A stretch of 64,000 nucleotides of DNA from NCBI GenBank assembly GCA_014879565.1, contig JACSRW010000024.1, positions 1 to 64,000 of the forward strand. Reading direction: 5' to 3'. The translations under genes were made by a program, and so were the position numbers. This DNA comes from Chitinophagaceae bacterium. Its GTDB lineage: Bacteria; Bacteroidota; Bacteroidia; Chitinophagales; Chitinophagaceae. Under the pieces are notes generated by a model that was given only the letters and a program-made list of their open reading frames with translations, searched no databases and was not told where the DNA came from. Below are positions 43,599 to 51,848 of this stretch, piece after piece (position 1 is the first letter of the stretch; each line of letters starts with the position of its first letter).

Positions 43599-44561
43599 AT
43601 GGCTACAGTAATAACACCCACAGAAGTAATTGCCGAATTCGGATCGTATTATATCGATCAGGGACAAAACATGTCCAATCTTTTGCAGCGCCCTTATCAG
43701 GCCTTTGGTACCCGTGAAGCATTTACTAACGTACCGACTGAGGACACGCAACTCCGCTATTCTGATGTGCAGGTAGGTGAAATCCTGCAGCCTTATCAGG
43801 ACACTTTCACTGCAAAGGGTTCTGTAGTGTTCAAGCCTGTAAAGATTGACCTGGTACAGGTTAAAATTGACCAGGCTTTCAACCCCAATAATTTAACCAA
43901 CAGCTGGCTCGGTTTTCTGAGTAGCAATAACACTGACAGAACTACATGGCCGTATACCCGTTGGTTTATCGAAGTGTATCTGATGAAAGCCGCCTTTGAT
44001 GACATGGAGAAAAAAGTAATCTTCAAAGGTGAGCGTGTAGAGCCTGGTGTTGGTGTTGCCGGCGCTGCTATCGAGGCAATGGATGGTGTCAAAAAACTCC
44101 TTAAATCTGGCGTAACTGCTGGTAGCATTACACCGATCGCTTTAGGCGCTCTCCCCAATGATCCGGTTGATCTGGTGACTTATGTGGAAGAGTTCTGCGA
44201 AAATATCCCGGAAGACTACCAGGATGAGGCGATCGAGCTGAACCTCAGCCAGGCAAACTGGAGAAAGTATCGTAAAGGCCGCAAGAAAAAATATAATCAG
44301 AACTACGCTCAGGTGAGCGACATGGATCTGGTGGAAGAGTTCGATAATATTTCTGTGAAAGGCCGTCGCTCAATGCAGGGATCTGGAAATCTGTGGGGAA
44401 CGATGAAAAACAACGCTGTTTTTGCCACAAAAGGATTCAGCAATGCCCAGGCTTTCGAACTGGAAAAAACCAAAAGGGAAGTCGTTGTTTATTCTGACTT
44501 CTGGATCGGCGCCGGATTCTTGCTGAAAGACCTGGTATTCACCAACGGCGAAGGGCTCTAA
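43599..44561 (+). CDS. Major capsid protein (HK97-fold, inferred)
   Basis: A 320-aa protein after protease and scaffold. It has an extended N-terminal arm, a long E-loop-like segment, and a P-domain-like helix (FIEVYLMKAAFDDMEKKVIF). The remaining part has the alternating strands expected of the A-domain. It lacks signal or membrane parts. The call rests on position, length and fold texture. Its own stop is followed by a partial terminator, as expected for a highly expressed gene. Confidence 0.65.
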   Translation: MATVITPTEVIAEFGSYYIDQGQNMSNLLQRPYQAFGTREAFTNVPTEDTQLRYSDVQVGEILQPYQDTFTAKGSVVFKPVKIDLVQVKIDQAFNPNNLTNSWLGFLSSNNTDRTTWPYTRWFIEVYLMKAAFDDMEKKVIFKGERVEPGVGVAGAAIEAMDGVKKLLKSGVTAGSITPIALGALPNDPVDLVTYVEEFCENIPEDYQDEAIELNLSQANWRKYRKGRKKKYNQNYAQVSDMDLVEEFDNISVKGRRSMQGSGNLWGTMKNNAVFATKGFSNAQAFELEKTKREVVVYSDFWIGAGFLLKDLVFTNGEGL

Positions 44562-44576
44562 TCATAATAAAAAACT

Positions 44577-44621
44577 GAAGGCCTGGCCAACTTGTAAAAC
44601 CGGGATAACGGCCGGGCCTTC
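44577..44621 (+). terminator. Terminator-like hairpin after the capsid gene
   Basis: A 12-bp stem GAAGGCCTGGCC (44577-44588) / GGCCGGGCCTTC (44610-44621), one G-T pair, with a 21-nt loop and only a short T stretch. It probably reduces read-through so that the capsid is made in excess over tail proteins. Confidence 0.6.
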
Positions 44622-44636
44622 CTTAAAACCAATCTC

Positions 44637-45026
44637 ATGGCTGATATTAAAGAAGTTCAGAAGCAGCTGGATGCTGCTCTCGCAGCAAACAAAGACCTGG
44701 CAGAAAAGAATGCCGCTTTACAATCCAGTAATGATCTTCTGGCGGAAGAAAAAGACGTGCTGATGAAATCGCTTGATGAAGTGACTGCAGATCGTGATGC
44801 GCTGAAATCTGAAGTGGCCCGCCTGATCACCACTCCGGACGAAAAAGAAACCGAATCCGGTGTGGGTGGCATTTTCGAAGTGGGTGGATCCAAGTACCAG
44901 GTACTGGTTCCGTCTTACAATATCCCCGGCTTTGGCATCATGACCGCCAATGATCTGCTGGCTAACACCGGCGCTCAGGCTGTATTGGTGAAGTCCGGAT
45001 CCGGACTGATCAAATCGGTGAAGTGA
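44637..45026 (+). CDS. Small coiled-coil head protein (unknown)
   Basis: A 129-aa protein with an N-terminal coiled coil (residues 3-65, KEVQKQLDAALAANKDLAEK) and a C-terminal globular part (about 80-129) starting GGIFEVGGSKYQVLVPSYNIPG. It lies between capsid and tail-tube genes, where decoration or head-tail joining proteins are expected. The coiled coil resembles that of the scaffold-like protein in composition only. Confidence 0.5.
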   Translation: MADIKEVQKQLDAALAANKDLAEKNAALQSSNDLLAEEKDVLMKSLDEVTADRDALKSEVARLITTPDEKETESGVGGIFEVGGSKYQVLVPSYNIPGFGIMTANDLLANTGAQAVLVKSGSGLIKSVK

Positions 45027-45073
45027 TCAATCACCAGGTAACAATTTGAATACCCTGTAAAAATTAACCATCA

Positions 45074-45619
45074 ATGGCTAACCTCAATTACGGTACTATC
45101 ACCAAAAGCACCAATCCCCGGAGTTATTCCGGTGGCTATAAAAATGTTTTCCTTTTCGCCCCCCGCGCTGACTTCCTGGCCATCAGCAAACCCCTGGATG
45201 TGCCGGTAGCTACCGGTGATACGGTGAATGTGCAGGGTGCCCACACGTTCACCGATCCCAAGGGATTCTTTTCCTGGGATTGCAAAACAAACAGTGTGAC
45301 GCTGAAAGGTGCCACCGTTGGGGAAGACGGTGCCCAGGAGATCGAATGGACTGCAGAGTTCATGGTGTTGGGCGATTCTGCCTCCACCCAGGAACAGATG
45401 CAGCGTGTACTGAATGATGATATCATCTGTCTGCTGAAAGAAGCTGCCTGTTTGGAAAACGACAGCTATGTGCAGTTGGGTGATGAGTGCGTGTCTCCTG
45501 TTTTCAAAGTGGAATTCGACGGCAAGACCACCAAGGAAGGAAAGAAGGAATACAAGGTCAGTGTGGCCTGCAAAGTGAAGTACTTCTATGCATTCACAGT
45601 GACCATGTCAACAGAATAA
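45074..45619 (+). CDS. Major tail tube protein (inferred)
   Basis: A 181-aa beta-rich protein (VTGDTVNVQGAHTFTDPKGFFSWD..., ending KVSVACKVKYFYAFTVTMSTE) with the length of tail tube proteins. It follows the head genes and precedes the tape-measure region. No sheath gene is seen near it, so a long non-contractile tail is more likely. The call is by context. Confidence 0.5.
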   Translation: MANLNYGTITKSTNPRSYSGGYKNVFLFAPRADFLAISKPLDVPVATGDTVNVQGAHTFTDPKGFFSWDCKTNSVTLKGATVGEDGAQEIEWTAEFMVLGDSASTQEQMQRVLNDDIICLLKEAACLENDSYVQLGDECVSPVFKVEFDGKTTKEGKKEYKVSVACKVKYFYAFTVTMSTE

Positions 45620-45643
45620 TTTTTTTCATTTAAAAAAAAACTC

Positions 45644-45892
45644 ATGGTTGAATTTAAAAATCCGGAAGTGGCTGCCAAGTACGAAGCGCTCCGGGAAAAA
45701 GACGGAGAAGTGCACATTCCTGGCGGACCTAAAGTGCCAGGTGTAGAAAGAGCCGGATTTAAAGGCCCTCTCAGTTTGATTACCCTGGCTGCAGCTGACA
45801 AAGCTTTTAAGTCTGGTAGTAATATTCTCAAACTGAAAGAGCAGACCAGCCCTGCTCCTGTTGTACGGACGCCAGTTCCTAAAGACAAGTAA
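45644..45892 (+). CDS. Small tail-region protein, unknown
   Basis: An 82-aa protein (MVEFKNPEVAAKYEALREKDG) with charged helical N-terminus and a proline-rich C-terminus (PAPVVRTPVPKDK). It stands in the slot often used by tail assembly chaperones, but no frameshift signal into a following frame is evident, and a terminator follows. Confidence 0.5.
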   Translation: MVEFKNPEVAAKYEALREKDGEVHIPGGPKVPGVERAGFKGPLSLITLAAADKAFKSGSNILKLKEQTSPAPVVRTPVPKDK

Positions 45893-45914
45893 AACTAATC
45901 CCTTATAAAAACTG

Positions 45915-45948
45915 AAAAGTCTCGCCGCCATCGGCGGGACTTTTTTTT
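45915..45948 (+). terminator. Rho-independent terminator before the tape-measure unit
   Basis: Stem GTCTCGCCG (45919-45927) / CGGCGGGAC (45932-45940), loop CCAT, followed by eight T. Flanking A's extend the pairing. The next gene starts 15 bp from the hairpin end, so tape-measure expression must depend on read-through or a promoter upstream that I do not recognise. Confidence 0.88.
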
Positions 45949-45954
45949 GAGATC

Positions 45955-46401
45955 ATGAACCTGGATAAATATAACGAAGCAATCACCCGATGGGACCAGC
46001 AGAACAACCAGGACGTGAAAAGCCGGGCCGGAGGGTATGGTATTGCTCACCGCCAGAACTCGCCAAGCCCCCGGGCATCCCTAAACAGCTTTAAGAGCCG
46101 GCTAGTAACCCAGGACGGCGCGATCGTAAAGATCAGCAAGGTTTTCCCCCGCACACTGATCTGGACGCATAAAGGGGCTGGAAAGGGCCGTGGAGGCCTT
46201 GTCGGCAGCAGCTGGATTGATAAGTACGGATCCAAAAAAAGCACAGCCGCTGCCAGTAAAGGGAAAATGGGCACCGGTGGGCGGACTGCAAAACCTTTCA
46301 TCAACGATTCCCTGGATGCTCCGGAAGGAATTGAGCGGCTGGCCACCATTGCCGCTGAAGAACTGGGTGATGCCCTGGTAGGATTCATTTCGGTAAAATA
46401 A
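45955..46401 (+). CDS. Minor head-tail or tail completion protein (unknown)
   Basis: A 148-aa basic protein rich in lysine and glycine (THKGAGKGRGGLVGSSWIDKYGSKKS). It has no signal or membrane parts. Size, basic character and place directly before the tape measure fit small tail-completion (gp10-like) proteins, but the family is not recognised. Confidence 0.5.
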   Translation: MNLDKYNEAITRWDQQNNQDVKSRAGGYGIAHRQNSPSPRASLNSFKSRLVTQDGAIVKISKVFPRTLIWTHKGAGKGRGGLVGSSWIDKYGSKKSTAAASKGKMGTGGRTAKPFINDSLDAPEGIERLATIAAEELGDALVGFISVK

Positions 46402-46410
46402 CTAAAGCAC

Positions 46411-49400
46411 ATGGCAAAAGAGATCGTCAACAGGAATGTCAGTATATACGTCGAGGCAGGCCAGGCGCAACGGGCCTATGATCAGCTGATCAAAAAAGAA
46501 AAAGAACTGAATGCCGAACTGGCCGAGACCACCAATCCGAAACGGATGGAGGCGCTCAGGAATCAAATTAATGCCCTTCAGGAGCCGATCAGCCGGGCAG
46601 CTAAGAAATTATCGGGCGAGCTGGAGCCTTCCCTGAAGGACGTACAGGCCACTGTGGCACGCCTCCGCAATGATCTGGCCCGGATGAGTGAAAGTGATGC
46701 CGGGTATGATCAGAAGGTAGCCCAGTACCGTAAGGCCACTACAGAGCTGGAAGCTCAGCGCGGCAAAGTTGGACTCCTCTCTGCTGCTTGGAAAAGCTTC
46801 TGGCAGGAAGCAAAGACTGTTGCCGTTGGTGTGATCGTTGGTAATACTCTTCAGGCTGCCCTGCAGAGTGTACTCGGGTATGTGAGTGGCATTGTTACAG
46901 GATCCGCCAAGATTGCAGATGAACTGAGTGATATCGAAAAGACAACAGGGCTAACCAATACCCAGGTAAGGGAGCTGAATAAAGAGCTGGGTAAAATAGA
47001 CACAAGGACCAGCCGTTCTGAACTCCGGAAGCTGGCTGCGGAAGGGGGTAAGCTGGGTTTTGAAAGCGCTCCGGAGATACTGAAGTTTGTGGATGCTGCA
47101 GACAAGATCCGGGTGGCCCTGAAAGAAGATCTGGGAGAAGAAGCGATCCTGGATATTGCCAAAGCCTCAAAAATCTTCGGCGTGGAAATGCTGAACATGG
47201 CCAGTGCGATCAATGAGATCGGAGCCAGCTCCTCTGCATCAGAAGCATTCTCCGTTGATTTTATCAAGCGTACCGGTGGGGTGGCCTCTACAGTAAAAAT
47301 TGCTGCAGGTGATATCCTTGGTTATTCCTCTGCCCTGGAGCAGGCCGGCCAGACCACTGAGGTATCCGCTACCGCGCTGAACACTTTCTTCCTGGACTTT
47401 ATTTCCAACTCCGATAAGTTTGGTAAAGCTGCCGGCTTTGCCAAGGGCGAACTGGCCGGGCTGATCGGATCCCAGGGAACGAATGAAGGATTCCTGCAAT
47501 GGCTACAGCGATTAAAAGAAGCCAATCCTGAGGCCGGAGCATTTATCAACCGGTTGAAAGAACTAGGCATCGATGGAGCAAGGGGTAGCAATGTAATGCT
47601 TACCCTGGCGAATAATATACAGACCGTAAGAGAGCAGCAGACTATTGCCAATAAAGCAATCAGCAGTAACTCATCCATTATGGATGAGTTCAATAAAAAG
47701 AACACCAATGCCGCTGCCAACTACGAAAAACTAAAGAAAGAAATCGCCGGTATTTTCCAGTCAGAAAGTTTCCAGAAAGCCGGAGAGGCAACGATCAATA
47801 TTTTCCGGGGATTTATTCAGGTACTAAAAGACATTCCCGAATTTATTCGGGAGAACAGGTTTGCCCTTCTTACACTGGTAGCCGGGATCCTGTTACTAAA
47901 TCAATCGTACCTGGCAGCTGGCGCCTCCGCCATTTATTTCAGGGTGCAGCAAGTACTTACAGCAGTGGCCACCCGGGCCACCACTGCAGCTGTTGGAATA
48001 CAGCAGGGCGCCATCATTGCTTACAATGTGATTTTGCTGGTGGCCACCGGTCGCATTTCTGCAGCAGCTGGAGCGCAAACACTATGGCGTGTTGCCATGG
48101 CTACCAGTGCCGGCACAATCGGCGCCATCCTGGTAGTGGTAGGGGCATTTGCTTTACTGTTAAAAGGACTTTTAGGAACCACTAAAAGTCTGACCGCAGA
48201 GCAGCGTTTGAATGCTGAGATTGAAAAAGCGGCAGCAAATATTTATGCTGATCAGATTGCCACCATCAAACAAAAAATTGAGCTGGCCAAGAATGAGAAC
48301 ATCAGTCTGGAGACCAGGAAAAAAGCATTGAATGAAGTAAAGGAAGCCAGTGGTGGGTACCTCAACGCACTGACCCTGGAGAACATTGCCACCCAGGAAG
48401 GCACCAACCTGATCAATCTTTACATTGAATCGCTGAAAAGATCTGCCAAAGCAAAAGCTGTTGCGGACCTATCTAAAGAAAAAGAAAAACGCAAAATCCA
48501 GATCGAAACCGAACTGGATGTACTCAATGCTAACTACGATATTAATGACAATACCGGTGCCGGTGCATTTATTAAAGATATTGGCGCTTCGTTGGGCATT
48601 GGTAAAGGAACTAGCGGTCAGCAGATCCGTGACCTGAGCAATGAACTTTCAGGATTGGATAAGGAGCTGACGGCTCTTTACTCCAAAATAGAAAAGGATG
48701 GCAGTTTACAGGATGCAATCATAAATGGAGGACCTGGTGGAGGGCCAGGCGGTGGCAGCACCGGTGGTGGATCCAGTGCAGCTGATAAAGCCAAGAAAGA
48801 CCTGGAAGATCTGCTGAAGGATCTGCAGAAGATTCGTGATGGATTAACCCTGTCACAGCTGTCGCCGCTCGACCAGGATTTAAAAGAACTCGATATCAAG
48901 TTTTCTGCTTTGCGTGAGCGGGCAAAAGGGAATACGAAGCTGCTTATTGTTATCGACGAATTGTATGCAAAAAGCCGGGTGGTATTAATACAGGAGTATG
49001 CCCGGAAGGAAGTGGAAGCCTGGGGAAAATCATCCGCAGAAATTCAGAAGAAAGCGGACGAGGCTTTTAAAAAGAACCTGGAGGCCCTCAAAAAAATTGA
49101 GGATCGGATCTCAGCAGAAATGGAGAAACGGTTTGACCGGTTTGACCGTAACCGTTTAGCCGGGAAAGAACTTGCTGTACTGCAGGCAAACGGTAAGAAA
49201 AGGCTCGAGGCTCAACTTGAACTTTTGAAGGAACAAGAACGGGCTGAGTTAAATGCAAAGGATCTTACTGAAAATGAAAAATTATTAATCGAAGAGAAGT
49301 ATCGGCAAAAAAGGATGGATGCTGAGATCGATTTTCAGGTTAACAGGATCCAGATCGGCGCTTATTTCCTGCAGGGTTTAGCGGACATTGATAAAATTAT

Positions 49401-50289
49401 TTCTGATAACCAGACCCGGCGCGAGAATGAAGAGCTGGAGAGTGACAAACGAATTAATGATGCTAAAAAAAGAAAACTTGATGAACGTCTGAAAGCTGGT
49501 ACCATTACGCAGATGCAGTATAACAGGGAAATCGAGAAGATGGATCGCGACAGGGAGCGAAAGGAATTGCAGTACCGTCGTCGCCAGTTTGAACGAGATA
49601 AACGAGCTCAGTTTGTGGCAGCTTTGCTGAACAATGCCGGAGCTGTTACCACTACACTGCAGAAATTCGGGCCTCCCATACCGCCAAACTTCCTGGGTAT
49701 TGCGGCTATGGGCCTTACCATCCTGACCGGGCTTACTCAGCTGGCCACCATCGCCAGCACAAAGGCACCGCAGTACGGATCCGGAGGTAAACTCGATGGC
49801 CGTTATCACAGCCAGGGAGGTAATCCAATTCTTGATGGCAGCGGCCGGGTGATTGGGAATATCGAAAAAGATGAGGGTATCATCAACCGGTTTACCATGG
49901 GTGACCGCCGTCAGTACAGTGTAACTGGTACGCCTTCTCAAATTGCGAGTACACTTAACGGGCTGCACGGTGGCCGGATATGGGACAGATCTGCCCGCCT
50001 GGTACCGATCTGGAGCACCCGGCAGCCGGCTGCCATGAATTTTGCTGCCATCAATAAATACTTTGCTGCAGGCGGGAAGTTTTCCAGTACTGGCGGATCC
50101 TCTTCCAGCGCAAGTTCTGATGAAACAATTCAGATGCTCAATATAATGCTGCAGCAGGTAGGTGCTGTACTGCAAAAAGTAGATGCAACGTTGTCCGAAG
50201 GCATTTATGCATATACACTGGTTACTGAAAATGAGAAAGCCCAGCAGCGGCTGGATGCGATCCGTGATGATGCGACGGTAAAGGGATAA
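46411..50289 (+). CDS. Tail tape measure protein
   Basis: A 1292-aa protein. The N-terminus is a helical coiled coil, followed by a TMP-core-like region (TGLTNTQVRELNKELGKI; about 180-420). Hydrophobic helices lie at about 490-600 (VVVGAFALLLKGLLG), then a glycine-rich linker (about 770-790, GGPGGGPGGGSTGGG) and a long charged coiled coil. The end repeats a soluble domain. Tape measures set tail length; by the usual 1.5 angstrom per residue this would be a tail of about 190 nm, an estimate only. Confidence 0.85.
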   Translation: MAKEIVNRNVSIYVEAGQAQRAYDQLIKKEKELNAELAETTNPKRMEALRNQINALQEPISRAAKKLSGELEPSLKDVQATVARLRNDLARMSESDAGYDQKVAQYRKATTELEAQRGKVGLLSAAWKSFWQEAKTVAVGVIVGNTLQAALQSVLGYVSGIVTGSAKIADELSDIEKTTGLTNTQVRELNKELGKIDTRTSRSELRKLAAEGGKLGFESAPEILKFVDAADKIRVALKEDLGEEAILDIAKASKIFGVEMLNMASAINEIGASSSASEAFSVDFIKRTGGVASTVKIAAGDILGYSSALEQAGQTTEVSATALNTFFLDFISNSDKFGKAAGFAKGELAGLIGSQGTNEGFLQWLQRLKEANPEAGAFINRLKELGIDGARGSNVMLTLANNIQTVREQQTIANKAISSNSSIMDEFNKKNTNAAANYEKLKKEIAGIFQSESFQKAGEATINIFRGFIQVLKDIPEFIRENRFALLTLVAGILLLNQSYLAAGASAIYFRVQQVLTAVATRATTAAVGIQQGAIIAYNVILLVATGRISAAAGAQTLWRVAMATSAGTIGAILVVVGAFALLLKGLLGTTKSLTAEQRLNAEIEKAAANIYADQIATIKQKIELAKNENISLETRKKALNEVKEASGGYLNALTLENIATQEGTNLINLYIESLKRSAKAKAVADLSKEKEKRKIQIETELDVLNANYDINDNTGAGAFIKDIGASLGIGKGTSGQQIRDLSNELSGLDKELTALYSKIEKDGSLQDAIINGGPGGGPGGGSTGGGSSAADKAKKDLEDLLKDLQKIRDGLTLSQLSPLDQDLKELDIKFSALRERAKGNTKLLIVIDELYAKSRVVLIQEYARKEVEAWGKSSAEIQKKADEAFKKNLEALKKIEDRISAEMEKRFDRFDRNRLAGKELAVLQANGKKRLEAQLELLKEQERAELNAKDLTENEKLLIEEKYRQKRMDAEIDFQVNRIQIGAYFLQGLADIDKIISDNQTRRENEELESDKRINDAKKRKLDERLKAGTITQMQYNREIEKMDRDRERKELQYRRRQFERDKRAQFVAALLNNAGAVTTTLQKFGPPIPPNFLGIAAMGLTILTGLTQLATIASTKAPQYGSGGKLDGRYHSQGGNPILDGSGRVIGNIEKDEGIINRFTMGDRRQYSVTGTPSQIASTLNGLHGGRIWDRSARLVPIWSTRQPAAMNFAAINKYFAAGGKFSSTGGSSSSASSDETIQMLNIMLQQVGAVLQKVDATLSEGIYAYTLVTENEKAQQRLDAIRDDATVKG

Positions 50290-50305
50290 TTTGTACATTT
50301 AACTC

Positions 50306-50623
50306 ATGGAAAATACAAACCTTATCAAATGCCCCAAATGTGGATCAACACAGATCACAGCCAATAAAAAGGGATTCAGCGGTAAAAAAGCCGTTGCCGG
50401 GGCGATCCTTACCGGCGGGGTAGGATTGCTGGCCGGTACCATTGGAAGTAATAAAGTAAAAATCACTTGCTTGGGCTGTGGAAATGAATTTCGTCCAGGA
50501 GAAGGATTGAAAGAAGGCGACACACCCCACAATCAAAAGCCCCCACAGGAAATGACGAAGGGTGCATGGGTGGTCCTGATAATTTTGATTTTATTAGTTG
50601 CATTTGTTATCTATTCTTTTTGA
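50306..50623 (+). CDS. Zinc-ribbon protein with one TM helix
   Basis: A 105-aa protein. Two CxxC pairs, CPKCGS (about 9-12) and CLGCGNEF (about 55-58), form a zinc ribbon split by a glycine-rich hydrophobic stretch (GAILTGGVGLLAGTIG). A C-terminal transmembrane helix (WVVLIILILLVAFVIYSF) anchors it. It follows the tape measure by 16 bp. Its role is unknown; it could be a moron or membrane-attached regulator. Confidence 0.65.
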   Translation: MENTNLIKCPKCGSTQITANKKGFSGKKAVAGAILTGGVGLLAGTIGSNKVKITCLGCGNEFRPGEGLKEGDTPHNQKPPQEMTKGAWVVLIILILLVAFVIYSF

Positions 50624-50646
50624 ACATTTGTTGCAAAAATAAATTC

Positions 50647-50686
50647 CGCAAAAACGTTGCGTATTAGTAACGATTTATTATCTTTG
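50647..50686 (+). promoter_or_regulatory. Canonical Bacteroidota promoter with CGCAA/TTGCG palindrome
   Basis: GTTG (50656-50659), 19 bp, then TATCTTTG (50679-50686) match the -33/-7 consensus almost fully. A palindrome CGCAA-N5-TTGCG (50647-50661) overlaps the -33 element and looks like an operator. Unlike the five TGTCCTTTCCC elements this should be read by the ordinary housekeeping sigma factor. It drives the small genes from 50749 on. Confidence 0.7.
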
Positions 50687-50748
50687 ATCTATCAATAACA
50701 AAACAGGGGGTGCCACCCAGCGTAAGAGCTAAAACAGGCAAAACGATC

Positions 50749-50949
50749 ATGACTACAAATAGTTTCACCCAGGTAAGCACAGGAAAATCAGTAAAAATTT
50801 ACAATGGTCTAAAAGTTGTAAGGACCTGGTCACCATCTAATTATCATGGTACTGTAAATAATGTGGTTACTTTACCGAATGGAAAAAAACTTGCATCAGC
50901 AAGCTGGGACAACCTAAAAAAGCAAATCAATAAACACCTTAACGCATAA
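50749..50949 (+). CDS. Small protein under a host-type promoter
   Basis: A 66-aa protein, MTTNSFTQVSTGKSVKIYNGLKV, beta-rich N-terminus and helical, lysine-rich C-terminus (WDNLKKQINKHLNA). ATG 50749 is used; a GTG at 50710 extends the frame. It is behind a consensus promoter in an otherwise late-gene region, so it may be expressed in the lysogen. No family is recognised. Confidence 0.5.
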   Translation: MTTNSFTQVSTGKSVKIYNGLKVVRTWSPSNYHGTVNNVVTLPNGKKLASASWDNLKKQINKHLNA

Positions 50950-50955
50950 CAATTC

Positions 50956-50978
50956 GGCCGGGAGCTATCCCGGCCTTT
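50956..50978 (+). terminator. Hairpin terminator after the 50749 gene
   Basis: A perfect 8-bp stem GGCCGGGA / TCCCGGCC (50956-50963, 50968-50975) with loop GCTA followed by TTTAAAATAAAA. The T-run is weak. It lies 7 bp after the stop and 9 bp before the next ATG. Confidence 0.65.
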
Positions 50979-50986
50979 AAAATAAA

Positions 50987-51247
50987 ATGGCAAGTCTACC
51001 CCGTTTCATGATCGCCGAAAACCCAATGGCCGAGTATGGCGTTGAGTATGTAATACATACCCAGGAGCCGCGGTTCATTGCCAGAAAGGTGGATGATAAT
51101 CCAACCAGCGATTTTGAGATTGTTCAAGAGATTGACGATTTCAATACTTTTTTCGCCGGCCGGCCGGAGCGGATGGCTGGATTAATGCGTCGCCTTGGCG
51201 ATTGGTGGGTAGCATACTTAAAATGGGAGGAAGAAAATGAACACTGA
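50987..51247 (+). CDS. Small prophage protein, unknown
   Basis: An 86-aa acidic protein (MASLPRFMIAENPMAEYGVEYVIHT) with beta-strands in the first half and a helix with aromatic residues at the end (GDWWVAYLKWEEENEH). No motif is recognised. It overlaps the next gene by 11 bp. Confidence 0.5.
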   Translation: MASLPRFMIAENPMAEYGVEYVIHTQEPRFIARKVDDNPTSDFEIVQEIDDFNTFFAGRPERMAGLMRRLGDWWVAYLKWEEENEH

Positions 51248-51542
51248 CGACATCAACAAAGCCTTTACGGATCTGCTGGCCACCCGGGGAGTGCATCACC
51301 AGCTGGGAATAACCTCATCCGCAGTAAGATCACTCCGGTTCAAGCTCTCCACCGGCGCGGGGATCAGCACGGATACCAAGATCAAGCTCCTGCAAAAATC
51401 CGGCTGGCGCCAGGATCAGTTTTCCTTTTCTCAGAAAGACCTGGTGGCTGCGGTTCGCTTCGCCCTGGGATCAGCGGCAGCAGCTAAACAACAGGGGCCG
51501 GAGTACCTGGTTGAAAAATATTTAGCTAAGAAATCAAAGTAA
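51237..51542 (+). CDS. Small HTH-like prophage protein, unknown
   Basis: A 101-aa protein. The segment GITSSAVRSLRFKLSTGAGISTDTKIKLLQKSGW reads like a helix-turn-helix followed by a long helix, as in small DNA-binding phage proteins, but the family is not identified. A lysine-rich tail (EKYLAKKSK) ends it. It overlaps the upstream gene and ends 13 bp before the tRNA-like gene. Confidence 0.5.
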   Translation: MNTDDINKAFTDLLATRGVHHQLGITSSAVRSLRFKLSTGAGISTDTKIKLLQKSGWRQDQFSFSQKDLVAAVRFALGSAAAAKQQGPEYLVEKYLAKKSK

Positions 51543-51555
51543 TGATCAATATTTT

Positions 51556-51682
51556 GTCGGGGGTGGCGGAAGTGGTATACGGCAGTAGATTGACGGAAGC
51601 GCCACGAAGTCGTCCGTAAGCAGAAATGCTGGTATAAAACCTTAGCTCTGTGGCTTGAGGGTTCGAATCCCTCCCCCCGACA
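51556..51682 (+). tRNA. Atypical 127-nt tRNA-like gene (Leu-like ends)
   Basis: The ends are canonical: an 8-bp acceptor GTCGGGGG / CCCCCGAC, discriminator A, T-arm GAGGG-TTCGAAT-CCCTC (51657-51673), and a class II D-arm start (GGTGGCGGAAGTGGTATAC). The middle is too long for a tRNA and I find no standard anticodon arm. Instead local hairpins occur (AGCA-GAAA-TGCT; ACGGA...TCCGT; GGCG...CGCC). It may be an intron-bearing tRNA-Leu, a decayed tRNA, or a tRNA mimic. It lies in the 306-bp gene-free stretch 51543-51848. Confidence 0.55.
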
Positions 51683-51693
51683 CTTTTCCTGTC

Positions 51694-51729
51694 TGTCCTT
51701 TCCCGGCTATCAACTGATAACTACTTTCG
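51694..51729 (+). promoter_or_regulatory. Phage promoter-like element, copy C
   Basis: CCTGTCTGTCCTTTCCC at 51688-51704, identical (17 bp) to copies D and E; the motif proper starts at 51694. CTACTTTC is in the -7 position, keeping only the TTT. No start codon stands 40 bp downstream; instead a hairpin follows at 51764-51794. Confidence 0.6.
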
Positions 51730-51763
51730 AATTCACGGTTTAATCTGAAATTTTGCATAACGA

Positions 51764-51794
51764 CAACCCTCACCCCCTTTCTAGGGGGTGTTGT
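51764..51794 (+). terminator. GC-rich hairpin between promoter copies C and D
   Basis: CACCCCCT (51772-51779) pairs with AGGGGGTG (51783-51790), and ACAAC/GTTGT flanks extend the stem. There is no good T-run. It could end a short transcript from promoter C, or insulate promoter D. Confidence 0.55.
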
Positions 51795-51808
51795 ATTTCG
51801 TGCCTGTC

Positions 51809-51844
51809 TGTCCTTTCCCACCCCGTCCTGCCTGAGTAATTTTC
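51809..51844 (+). promoter_or_regulatory. Phage promoter-like element, copy D
   Basis: TGTCCTTTCCC at 51809-51819 within the 17-bp identity, and TAATTTTC at 51837-51844 (one mismatch to TAnnTTTG) at the standard 19-bp distance from the internal TTTC. The ATG at 51849 is 40 bp from the motif start and 4 bp from the -7 box, so the mRNA should be leaderless or nearly so. Confidence 0.72.
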
Positions 51845-51848
51845 CTGC

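Noticed and set aside
49378-50298. 306-codon minus-strand reading frame
   Set aside because: Antisense to the tape-measure end, with no motif and no promoter.
51556-51682. tmRNA
   Set aside because: It is far too short, has no tag reading frame, and the D-arm resembles class II tRNA.
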